NCBI RefSeq assembly: GCF_014851685.1
Contig: NZ_JACVAC010000022.1
Location: 1-64,000 of the forward strand
DNA length: 64,000 nt
From: Pseudomonas sp. PDM05
Lineage (GTDB): Bacteria; Pseudomonadota; Gammaproteobacteria; Pseudomonadales; Pseudomonadaceae
Direction of reading: 5' to 3'
The position numbers and the translations under genes were made by a program. This document shows, piece by piece, positions 41,382-48,726 of the stretch (within the stretch, counting starts at the first letter, position 1; each line of letters begins with the position of its first letter). Below the pieces are notes generated by a model, which was not told where the DNA came from, ran no database searches, and saw nothing but the letters and a program-made list of their open reading frames with translations.

Positions 41382-43082
41382 TCAGAAGCGCGTGTTGAGT
41401 TCCAGTTGCATCACATCGACTTCGAACGGCGCGCCATACACCTCGGAAGCACTCAACCAACGCGCACTGGCGTAGACGTTCTTTTCCAGCCCGTAGTTGG
41501 CGCCAATGAAGTAACCCTTGGCGTTGGTGCCGCCCAGGTGAAACGAGGAATCGTTGAAGCCGTCGGGCAAGGCATCCGGCTGGATGTACTTGTAGCCGGC
41601 CAACACGTTCCAGTCGCCACGCTTGCGCATCTCCAGTGCACTGCCGAGGGTGAACGAGACCATCAGCGCATTGCCGCCACTTTCAAACTGGCCGTTGCTG
41701 TTGATGTTGTTGACGATCTGGCCTTCGCCACGCTTGAGCATCTCGCCCTTGTCGTAGGCCAGGTTGTGGATGAAGTTGGCCTGGCTGCGCAGCTTGAAGT
41801 CGCTCGGCAGCTCGCTGTCCCACACCGCATTGAGGTCGAGCACATTGAACTTGGACGCCAGCCCCACGTACTGCGGGTTCGGCGTCTTCGCCGGGTCGGC
41901 CGGGTTGGGCGTGATGTCGCGCAGCAGGAACACGCTGTTGCCCTTCTGCATAAAGGCCACGCGCGTGCCGTCGGTGTCGCAACCGGCGGCACCGGCCCAC
42001 GGCTTGCACGGGCTGGAGCGCTGCCCTTCGATGTCCTGGAACTGGTAGTAGGCGCCCGCCAGCTTGAGGCTGTTGCTGCGGTTGATCTTCCAGTCCGCAC
42101 CGATCTGCGCGCCGAACAGCCACTTGGTCTCGCTGTCCTCCTTGTCGATGCCGTTGCTGCTGGCGGCATCCGCGGTGTATTCCACCGGGAACGCCCCCAC
42201 GGTGCCGAACAAACCCCACTCGCTGTTGAGCTTGTGGTTGAAGATCGCCGCCACGCCGTCAAAGTTGAGGTCGTTGGAATACATCATGTCGGTGGAATAG
42301 AACGGGTTGCCGATACGCCCGGCGGTCAGCGCCATGGAGTCGCTGGCTTTCCAGGTCAGGTAGCCCTGGTCGAGCCAGATGTCCTTCTTGCCAAAGCCGC
42401 CGCCGAGGGTCTGGGTGGTCGACACCGGGTTGTTGTCGGAACCGGTGCCGATGCGGATACCGGCGGTCCACTCCGGTGACAGCACCGCCTTCATGCCCAG
42501 GCGTGCGCGCAGGCGGAACAGGTTCTCGCGGTCCTTGGTGGTGTTGAGCAGCGGCGGGAACTTGGTGTTGGAGTCCTTGTTCACGTCATACGGGCCGGTG
42601 TCATTGAGTTTGGCGTAGTCGACGATCTGGTTGCTGTTGTTGCCGGAGAAGTAACGCGACTCGTCACGCAGGCGGATGTCGCCGTCAAAGCTGATGCGCG
42701 AGACCCAGTCCGGGAACGTGTTGGGCTGTGCCCAGTTTTCCTGCTTGGCGGTGGCCATGACTTCGGCCTTGACCTGATCGCGGATCTGATCGCGCACCGC
42801 TTGCGGCACGTACTGCACACGCACATCCCCCGGCGCGGCGGCGGGACCGGCGGCCACCACCGGCCCGGCGTTGGCCTGGCGCGCCTGCTGGGCTTCTCTT
42901 TCAGCCTGGGCGATCAGCCCGTTGGCCGTGTCCTGGGTCAATACCCCCTGCTGCACCAACAGGCGGATCAGGTTGACGGTGACGTTTTCCGAGGGGGCGA
43001 CCGGGGCTGCCGTCGCCTGGCCGACCAGGGTCGCGATGACCATGCCAACCGCCAGGGTCAGTCGATTCACGGGGGAAATCAT
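41382..43082 (-). CDS. Putative outer-membrane porin of the TPS operon
   Basis: 566 residues. Signal peptide (LTLAVGMVIATLVGQATAAP), an N-terminal helical part with NLIRLLVQQGVLTQDTANGLI and a glutamine/alanine-rich coiled coil (residues 60-110), then a beta barrel ending in VMQLELNTRF with a C-terminal Phe. This two-part layout is that of the 'putative porin' family seen in Pseudomonas, where the helical part may bind peptidoglycan or form a trimer stalk. It lies just after the TonB-like gene, so it may be the energised partner of the ExbB/ExbD/TonB complex or an independent channel. Confidence 0.85.
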   Translation of the reverse strand: MISPVNRLTLAVGMVIATLVGQATAAPVAPSENVTVNLIRLLVQQGVLTQDTANGLIAQAEREAQQARQANAGPVVAAGPAAAPGDVRVQYVPQAVRDQIRDQVKAEVMATAKQENWAQPNTFPDWVSRISFDGDIRLRDESRYFSGNNSNQIVDYAKLNDTGPYDVNKDSNTKFPPLLNTTKDRENLFRLRARLGMKAVLSPEWTAGIRIGTGSDNNPVSTTQTLGGGFGKKDIWLDQGYLTWKASDSMALTAGRIGNPFYSTDMMYSNDLNFDGVAAIFNHKLNSEWGLFGTVGAFPVEYTADAASSNGIDKEDSETKWLFGAQIGADWKINRSNSLKLAGAYYQFQDIEGQRSSPCKPWAGAAGCDTDGTRVAFMQKGNSVFLLRDITPNPADPAKTPNPQYVGLASKFNVLDLNAVWDSELPSDFKLRSQANFIHNLAYDKGEMLKRGEGQIVNNINSNGQFESGGNALMVSFTLGSALEMRKRGDWNVLAGYKYIQPDALPDGFNDSSFHLGGTNAKGYFIGANYGLEKNVYASARWLSASEVYGAPFEVDVMQLELNTRF

Positions 43083-43124
43083 GTGTACGCAACTCCTGTA
43101 AAAAACCGTAGAAAAGGGGTTCGA

Positions 43125-43829
43125 TCAATCCGGCCGCCGGCCCTTGAAGGACAGGCGTACCGGCATCTTCACTGCGTCCGGAACACGTTGCGGCACGTGG
43201 GAGGCACGCAACGCCGCCAGCACCTGTGCATCGATCTCGGCATCACCGCTGGACTTGACCAGCTCGGCCCGCGTGACCTGCCCGTCACCGCGCAGCCACA
43301 AATCGGCCTGCACTGCATAGGCGCGATTGCGCAACTGCGGGTCATCGCGCAGCAAGCGCTGGAACACACCGGCCAGGTACTGCTTGTAGGTCCCCGCACC
43401 CAGGCCGCCGCCACCGGAACCGGCCATGCCGCCACCCTTGCCGGCGCCGATGTTGAAGCCGTCATTACCCGACTGCGCATCACCGTCGATCTGCATCGGG
43501 TTGGCCAGATCATCGGCCGGCGACGGTGGGGCTTCGTCCGCTGGCTTGACCTCTTGCGGCTCAGGCGTCGGCACCGGCTCGGGGATTTTTTCTTCGACCT
43601 GGGGCTCGGGCTCCTTGGGTTTTTCCGGCGGTGGTGGTGGCGGTGGCGGCAACGGAATAATCGTCGGGATCTTTGGCGCTTCGCGGCGCACGCCGCTCAT
43701 GTCATTGGCCCACTGCCACAAAAACCAGGCCGCAACCGCGCCCAGCAAGAGGCCTGCGCCCCACTTCAGCGGGCGCAGCGGCGGCTTGTTTTTCACCGGC
43801 AACGGCGGCATCGGAATCTGTGCGGTCAT
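43125..43829 (-). CDS. TonB-like energy transducer
   Basis: 234 residues. One N-terminal membrane segment (WGAGLLLGAVAAWFLWQWA), a Pro/Glu/Lys-rich periplasmic spacer (residues 50-100), then a Gly-rich linker and a TonB C-terminal domain (AVQADLWLRGDGQVTRAELVKSSG, ALRASHVPQRVP). Four bases separate it from exbD and it follows exbB/exbD, so all three should form one proton-driven complex. The usual TonB targets are outer-membrane receptors, none of which is encoded here. Confidence 0.88.
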   Translation of the reverse strand: MTAQIPMPPLPVKNKPPLRPLKWGAGLLLGAVAAWFLWQWANDMSGVRREAPKIPTIIPLPPPPPPPPEKPKEPEPQVEEKIPEPVPTPEPQEVKPADEAPPSPADDLANPMQIDGDAQSGNDGFNIGAGKGGGMAGSGGGGLGAGTYKQYLAGVFQRLLRDDPQLRNRAYAVQADLWLRGDGQVTRAELVKSSGDAEIDAQVLAALRASHVPQRVPDAVKMPVRLSFKGRRPD

Positions 43830-43832
43830 GGC

Positions 43833-44258
43833 TCAGCCCTGGCTCGGTTTGCCGGTGACCAGCCCGACCTGGGACAGCTCCAGCCGTCGCAGCAAGTCGA
43901 GCACCTCGATCACCTTCTGGTATTGCACCAAGGCGTCACCGCGCACGATCACCGGGAAATCCGGGTTCAGCGCTTTCTCGATGCGCAGGCGTTCTTCCAG
44001 CTCGCCGAGGGTCACCGGGTAGGCGTCGAGGAACACCTGACCGCCGTCGTTGACGGAGATGGCCTTGGTCTTGGCCTCCGACAGCGATACCGAGGCGCTG
44101 GCCTTGGGCAAGTGGATCTGGATCCCCGAGACCTGGGCGGTGGCGGTGAGGATAAACATCACCAGCACCACCATCAGCACGTCCACCAGGGGCGTGATGT
44201 TGATGCTGTCGACGGCGGCATCGTCGTCATCGTCGTGGGAGGCGTTTACGGAAGCCAT
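43833..44258 (-). CDS. exbD: ExbD/TolR-family proton-channel subunit
   Basis: 141 residues. A single N-terminal membrane helix with the proton-carrying Asp (INITPLVDVLMVVLVMFILTA) and a periplasmic ExbD domain (VNDGGQVFLDAYPVTLGELEERL). AGGAG precedes the start; 11 bases follow exbB. It should couple proton flow through ExbB to the TonB-like protein. Confidence 0.94.
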   Translation of the reverse strand: MASVNASHDDDDDAAVDSINITPLVDVLMVVLVMFILTATAQVSGIQIHLPKASASVSLSEAKTKAISVNDGGQVFLDAYPVTLGELEERLRIEKALNPDFPVIVRGDALVQYQKVIEVLDLLRRLELSQVGLVTGKPSQG

Positions 44259-44269
44259 GCTGATACTCC

Positions 44270-46069
44270 TCAGGCCGGTACGGCGGCGTGCTGCTCGCGG
44301 CGATGCGCGGCTTCACTGGACTGGCTTTCGCCGTGCATCTCCGCCAGGCGGGTGATGAACTCGTCGACGAACACCCGCATATCGGCGCTGACTTCCTTGT
44401 TGCGCGTGATCAGGCGGTTGTAGCCAAACAGCGCCGGGATCGCCACGAACAGGCCCATGGCCGTGGCCAGCAAGGCGGCCGCCATCCCCGGCGCAATCGC
44501 GTTGATGTTCACGTCACCGGCCATGGCCGTGCCGAGGAACACCACCATGATCCCCAGCACGGTGCCGAGCAGGCCGATGTACGGGCCGCCGGCGATGGCG
44601 TTGGACAGGGTCGAGAGCTTGGCGCTGAGCGCCTGGTTTTCGCGGGTGCGCACACCGTCCATGGAGCAGCGGATCGCTTCGATGGTCGCCGCCGAGACTG
44701 ACGAGGTGTCAGCGCCCTGGGCGCGGCGCGTGCGGATTTCCTTGACCGCCACCAGGTACAGGCGCCACAGCGAGGAATGCTGCAGACGCTCGGCCAGCTG
44801 CGCGTCGTCGGCATACATCTCCAGACGCGTGCCGATCTGCGCGAAGTGCTCGCGGAACACTTCGTTGGCCGCGCTGAGACGGCTGACCTGGCGGTTCTTG
44901 CGCAGCATGATGACCCACGACTGGAACATCATCGCCACCAGCACCAGGATGATCACCCACGCGTCCACCGGCACGGCGTTGAGCAAAAAGCCCAGGCTGC
45001 CGAAACCAAAACCGGACTGTTCTTCATCAACGCCGTACGCCACTAGTTTCGACTCGGCGCCCTGGGCGCTGGCGTCGGCCAGCAGCAACGTGGCCGGGCG
45101 TGCGACCTTGGACAGGCGCAGCTCGTCGATGGCCCCGGCAAACGGCTGGTGAGTGCTGGCGGCGTCCGGCAGGTCGCCACCAATCGCCAGTGGCGAGTTG
45201 AACGCAGGCACGGCCACGGCCAGGGTCGCGGTTTCGCGGCCATTCACATACAACGCGACTTTTTCACCCTCGGCGGTGAACGCCAGGTGCTGCCATTGGC
45301 CGGGGTTCAGCGCTTGGCTCGACACGGCGCGCTGGCCGTCGATGTCCACAAACGGCGTGCCCTGGTTCAAGCCCAGCAACAGGCTGTGCGCACCCTCGCG
45401 ACGGGCGAAGACGATTTGCTCGCCGCTGGCCTGATCCAGGCGCAACCAGGCGCTGAAAGTGAACGCCGCGCCGGCGGCGTGTTGCAGCGACGGGCTGGCC
45501 GGCAACAGCAGCGGCTGGCCGCCGAACTGCAAGGCGCGGCCGATCACGCCGTCGATGCTCGCGCCGGTGGCGTTCAGCGCGGTGTTGGCATAGGCCGTGG
45601 CGTCACGGGCCGGGGTGCCGTTGGCATCGTCGAAGTGGTAGAGCGCGGTGTAGTTGGGGTCGAACGCCAGTTGGCCGTTGCTGGTAGCCGCAGCTTTCTG
45701 GTTACCGTAGTACATCCACAGGTCCTGGCGCTGGCCGCCTTCAACCTTGGGCACATCGACCCAGATCAGGGCCATGCCCATCAGCGGGTCGAAGCTTTCG
45801 ATCTGGTGGTTGAGCACGGTCTTGTCATCGGCGCTGACAAAGCGCAGGTCGGCGCCGTCGTCCTTCACCCCGTCAAAGGTGAAGTTGCCAGTGTGCAGGC
45901 GCACCAGCAGCGCGGTGCGGCCCAGGGCCTGGCTGATCGCGGCGCCTTGGGCGGTGGTGTCCACGGAAATCTGTTTGCGGTAGTGCCAGTCGTCTTGCCA
46001 CCAGGCATGGGCAGTGGCCGGGAGCGCGAAGCCCAGGCAGATCAACAGGCTCAGGAATAGGCGTTGCAT
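44270..46069 (-). CDS. exbB: ExbB/MotA-TolQ proton channel fused to DUF2341 and LamG-type lectin domains
   Basis: 599 residues, more than twice the usual ExbB length. Signal peptide (LFLSLLICLGFALPATAHA), DUF2341 (HYRKQISVDTTAQG to DLWMYYGNQ, residues 28-125), a concanavalin/LamG-like domain (FTFSAWLRLDQASGEQIVFA to FAGAIDELRLSKVA, about 200-325), then a membrane helix near 368-388 and a MotA/TolQ/ExbB core with GPYIGLLGTVLGIMVVF near residue 505. The extra half faces the periplasm and could bind sugar or exoprotein, so the motor may sense its cargo. It starts the exbB-exbD-tonB set, 24 bases after tpsB. Confidence 0.92.
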   Translation of the reverse strand: MQRLFLSLLICLGFALPATAHAWWQDDWHYRKQISVDTTAQGAAISQALGRTALLVRLHTGNFTFDGVKDDGADLRFVSADDKTVLNHQIESFDPLMGMALIWVDVPKVEGGQRQDLWMYYGNQKAAATSNGQLAFDPNYTALYHFDDANGTPARDATAYANTALNATGASIDGVIGRALQFGGQPLLLPASPSLQHAAGAAFTFSAWLRLDQASGEQIVFARREGAHSLLLGLNQGTPFVDIDGQRAVSSQALNPGQWQHLAFTAEGEKVALYVNGRETATLAVAVPAFNSPLAIGGDLPDAASTHQPFAGAIDELRLSKVARPATLLLADASAQGAESKLVAYGVDEEQSGFGFGSLGFLLNAVPVDAWVIILVLVAMMFQSWVIMLRKNRQVSRLSAANEVFREHFAQIGTRLEMYADDAQLAERLQHSSLWRLYLVAVKEIRTRRAQGADTSSVSAATIEAIRCSMDGVRTRENQALSAKLSTLSNAIAGGPYIGLLGTVLGIMVVFLGTAMAGDVNINAIAPGMAAALLATAMGLFVAIPALFGYNRLITRNKEVSADMRVFVDEFITRLAEMHGESQSSEAAHRREQHAAVPA

Positions 46070-46093
46070 GGGTGGAGTCTCCGGAAGAAAAAG

Positions 46094-47677
46094 TCAGAAA
46101 GTCGCCTGCACACTGAAGTGCAGTCGCGAGTCCTGTTTCTGGGTGTTCGGTCCATCGAGCAGCGGGTAGCCCCAATCCAGGCTGCCGGACAACCATTTGC
46201 TCAAACTGGCGCGGGTGCCGAGGCCGACGCTGGCCAGGCTGTATTCGTCTTCTTGCTCGGGCATCGGGTCGTGCAGACGCAGGCGTGCGCCTTCGGCAAA
46301 CGCGTAGAAGCGCCAGTCCTTGACGTAGCTGCCGACGTACTTGGCCAGGGACGGCGTGCGCAGCTCCTGGGAGAGCAAGTAGCCCTCGTCCCCAGTGCGC
46401 TCCGCCGCCAGATAACCGCGCACCGAGGTGGCACCGCCGGCCGAATATTGCTCGTTCGACACCAGCGGCCCCGAGGCCAGCTGGAACGCGGCCTTGGACG
46501 CCGACTGCCAATCGCCAGTGAAGGTGTAGGTGTAATTCAGGTCGCCCTTGAGCACGGCGAAACTGGGGCTGGCTTTGTAGCGCTTGTAGTCGAACTCTGC
46601 GGCATCGCTGCCATAGCCGAAGAACGCGCGGGTGCCCACCACCAGGTTCAAACCCAGGCCGAGCTGGGATTGCTCGGTGTAGCGATAGCCGTTGTAGCCG
46701 AGGGTGAACGGCGCGTACTTGAGCGGCACCTGGTCGCTGCTGGCGCCGAATTTCATTTCTTCGTCGAAGTCTTTGAAGTCGATACCCACCGACAACGAAT
46801 TGGCCCAGACGCCCGCGCCCGGAAAGCTGTAGATCGCCGACACGCCATAGGAATGCCCCTTGCCCAGCACGTTGCTGCCGCCGAGGGTGGCGATATTGCT
46901 GTCGGACTGGTAGCCGGCGAACTGCAACGCCCAGCGATCATCCAGCGGCGCAGTGTAGGAGCCCGACCAGACCTTGGCGTTGGTGCTGTCCTGGGGCGCG
47001 GTGAAGTAGGTCAGGGAAATCGCGTGGCCCAGTTGCCAGAGGTTGTCGTAACTCAGGGTGGCGACCGAGCGCAGCTTTTCGGTGTCGGCGCTGTAGTCAT
47101 TGTTCAGGCCGATGCTGGCGTGCCAGGGATTCTGGTCTTCCACCTGCAAGTCCACATCCATGGTGCCCGGGCGCTGGCCCTCGCGTACCAGTGGCGTGAC
47201 CTGACGTCCAACGCCACGGTTGAGCCCGGCGAGCTGGGTTTGCACGGTGGCGAAGTCCGGCACCGCACCTTCCTTGAGCGCCGACACTTCGTCGCGGATT
47301 TCCACTGGCGAGTAATGCTTGGCACCGACCACGCGTACGCGGCCGATCTTGGTTTCGCTGACTTGCAGGTAGACGATGCCGTCATCGACCTTCTGCTCCG
47401 GCAGCTCGACAAACACCGACTGGTAGCCCCGTGCCTGGTAGATCTTTTGCAGCGCGTCGCGAGCGCCTTCGATGTCGCCCAAGGTTTTTTGCGGGCCGAG
47501 AAACGGGTACACCGCCTCTTCAATCGCCGCCGCATCGAGCACGGTATTGCCGCGCACGAAATACTCATTGACGTCGACCCGGCGTGCTGCGCCCTCCTCC
47601 TCGGCCTGCGCAGGCTGGGCCTGGGCCCACAGCGTCAGGCAGCACAGCGCCAGCGTTGACTTGAACAGATGCTCCAC
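46094..47677 (-). CDS. pdtB: Two-partner secretion outer-membrane transporter (TpsB/ShlB/FhaC family)
   Basis: 527 residues from a GTG at 47677 that follows AGGGGG and starts a signal peptide (LFKSTLALCCLTLWAQAQPAQA); the open frame extends to 47836 without a better start. Two POTRA domains (residues about 35-190: YFVRGNTVLDAAAIEEAVYPFLG, YLQVSETKIGRVRVVGAKHY) and a 16-strand beta barrel with the conserved GGATSVRGYLAAE motif, whose VRGY lines the pore loop. It exports the TpsA protein encoded upstream. By gene order it corresponds to PdtB (PA0692) of P. aeruginosa. Confidence 0.93.
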   Translation of the reverse strand: MEHLFKSTLALCCLTLWAQAQPAQAEEEGAARRVDVNEYFVRGNTVLDAAAIEEAVYPFLGPQKTLGDIEGARDALQKIYQARGYQSVFVELPEQKVDDGIVYLQVSETKIGRVRVVGAKHYSPVEIRDEVSALKEGAVPDFATVQTQLAGLNRGVGRQVTPLVREGQRPGTMDVDLQVEDQNPWHASIGLNNDYSADTEKLRSVATLSYDNLWQLGHAISLTYFTAPQDSTNAKVWSGSYTAPLDDRWALQFAGYQSDSNIATLGGSNVLGKGHSYGVSAIYSFPGAGVWANSLSVGIDFKDFDEEMKFGASSDQVPLKYAPFTLGYNGYRYTEQSQLGLGLNLVVGTRAFFGYGSDAAEFDYKRYKASPSFAVLKGDLNYTYTFTGDWQSASKAAFQLASGPLVSNEQYSAGGATSVRGYLAAERTGDEGYLLSQELRTPSLAKYVGSYVKDWRFYAFAEGARLRLHDPMPEQEDEYSLASVGLGTRASLSKWLSGSLDWGYPLLDGPNTQKQDSRLHFSVQATF

Positions 47678-47736
47678 ACCGCCCCCTAACTTTCCAAGTT
47701 TTTGCACCGTCGCCGTTTGCACGGCGTTTGGCCTGC

Positions 47737-48339
47737 TCAATTGCTGGTTGTCGAAAGATGGCTGTGCCGGGCCAGCCAGGTGTGCAGCAAGGCGAAATTC
47801 AGCGAGAACTCCGGCATGTGCAGCAAGGCGCCACAAAACACGTCACCGATGATGGTCTGGATCAACTGCACCGCCCGCGGGTTGCCCAGCACGCTGGCGA
47901 TGTCCCGTTGCAGGACGTGAATGCCCCACACCTTCTGGTTCAGGTCGAGGCCGACGAACCAGCGGAACAGCAGGTTGTAATTGAGCTGCTCGTGCAGTTG
48001 CTGCTCGCTGGGCACCGAATACAGCAGTTGCAACAGGAGGATGTGCACCACGGTGTGCGGCGCAATCAGCATGCCCGGCTCGGGCTGGAGCCAGTCGCGA
48101 TGGCTGTCGAGCACCTCATCGATCTGCGGGCGCAGCAACACCAGCGAATGCCCTGCCGGGATAAAGCTGGACACTTCCTTCAAGGCGCCCTGCCAATCGT
48201 CCTGGGAGACGATCCACACCCACGGCGCGCCATAGCGGTACACCGAAACCGGCTTCTTGCGCGCGGCTTCGACGATCTTCGACAGGCGCTGATCGAGCTC
48301 CTGCATGCCGACTTTCGAGTAACGTTCCATAGTTCCCAT
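47737..48339 (-). CDS. phdA: Phd-type (prevent-host-death) domain fused to an IS5 transposase DUF772-like domain
   Basis: 200 residues. Residues 5-75 read as a Phd/YefM-type antitoxin domain (SKVGMQELDQRLSKIVEAARKKPVSVYRYGAPWVWIVS). Residues about 90-155 (HILLLQLLYSVPSEQQLHEQLNYNLLFRWFVGLDLN) match the N-terminal DUF772 domain of IS5-type transposases, without the catalytic DDE part. No toxin gene is adjacent. AGGAG lies just upstream. It sits between tpsA and tpsB, as I recall PA0691 (PhdA, implicated in phage-linked lysis and DNA release in biofilms) does in P. aeruginosa. A regulatory or secretion-linked role is unknown. Confidence 0.8.
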   Translation of the reverse strand: MGTMERYSKVGMQELDQRLSKIVEAARKKPVSVYRYGAPWVWIVSQDDWQGALKEVSSFIPAGHSLVLLRPQIDEVLDSHRDWLQPEPGMLIAPHTVVHILLLQLLYSVPSEQQLHEQLNYNLLFRWFVGLDLNQKVWGIHVLQRDIASVLGNPRAVQLIQTIIGDVFCGALLHMPEFSLNFALLHTWLARHSHLSTTSN

Positions 48340-48435
48340 TGCCCCACTCCTGGCGTCCTGCTGACGGCTTCGACAACGACTTTTGATCGTATCCAGCGCG
48401 TTACATAGGACAGACAGGCGCGGGTGGGAGCTACC

Positions 48436-48459
48436 GAACTTTTGTCATGAAAGCTTCAT
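48436..48459. promoter_or_regulatory. Pho-box-like element before the phdA-tpsB operon
   Basis: GAACTTTTGTCATG followed by AAAGCTTCAT, 20 of 24 bases identical to the element at 61384 before tpsA. TGTCAT-N4-CTTCAT resembles the two direct 7-base repeats of a PhoB box, although it reads on the strand opposite to the gene. It lies about 97 bases upstream of phdA. Confidence 0.55.
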
Positions 48460-48523
48460 TTGGGATTGATTCGGAGGCAATTTTCAGGACCCGGCACGGA
48501 AGGACATATGTGCACGAGCTTTT

Positions 48524-48628
48524 GTGGGAGCGGGCTTGCTCGCGAATGCGGTGTATCAGTTGATGCATGTGCTGACTGACCCACCGCATTCGCGAGCAAG
48601 CCCGCTCCCACACAAGCCCGCTCCCACA
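48524..48628. repeat. REP inverted pair between tpsA and phdA
   Basis: GTGGGAGCGGGCTTGCTCGC at 48524 pairs with an inverted copy ending at 48609, followed by an extra half-copy (AAGCCCGCTCCCAC) to 48628. It fills most of the 387-base gap 48340-48726, together with the Pho-box-like element and the tpsA terminator; I see no gene there. Confidence 0.88.
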
Positions 48629-48667
48629 TTTGGATCTGCGCCCACCCTCTTGCTTCACATCGCCCAC

Positions 48668-48696
48668 AAAAAAACGGGGCGATCAGTGATCGCCCC
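48668..48696 (-). terminator. Rho-independent terminator of tpsA
   Basis: On the minus strand GGGGCGATCA and TGATCGCCCC form a hairpin followed by a run of seven T. It lies 30 bases past the tpsA stop, so phdA-tpsB needs its own promoter, in line with the Pho-box-like element at 48436. Confidence 0.9.
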
Positions 48697-48726
48697 AAAG
48701 GTACATCGAGAGGTCCTTCAAAAAGT

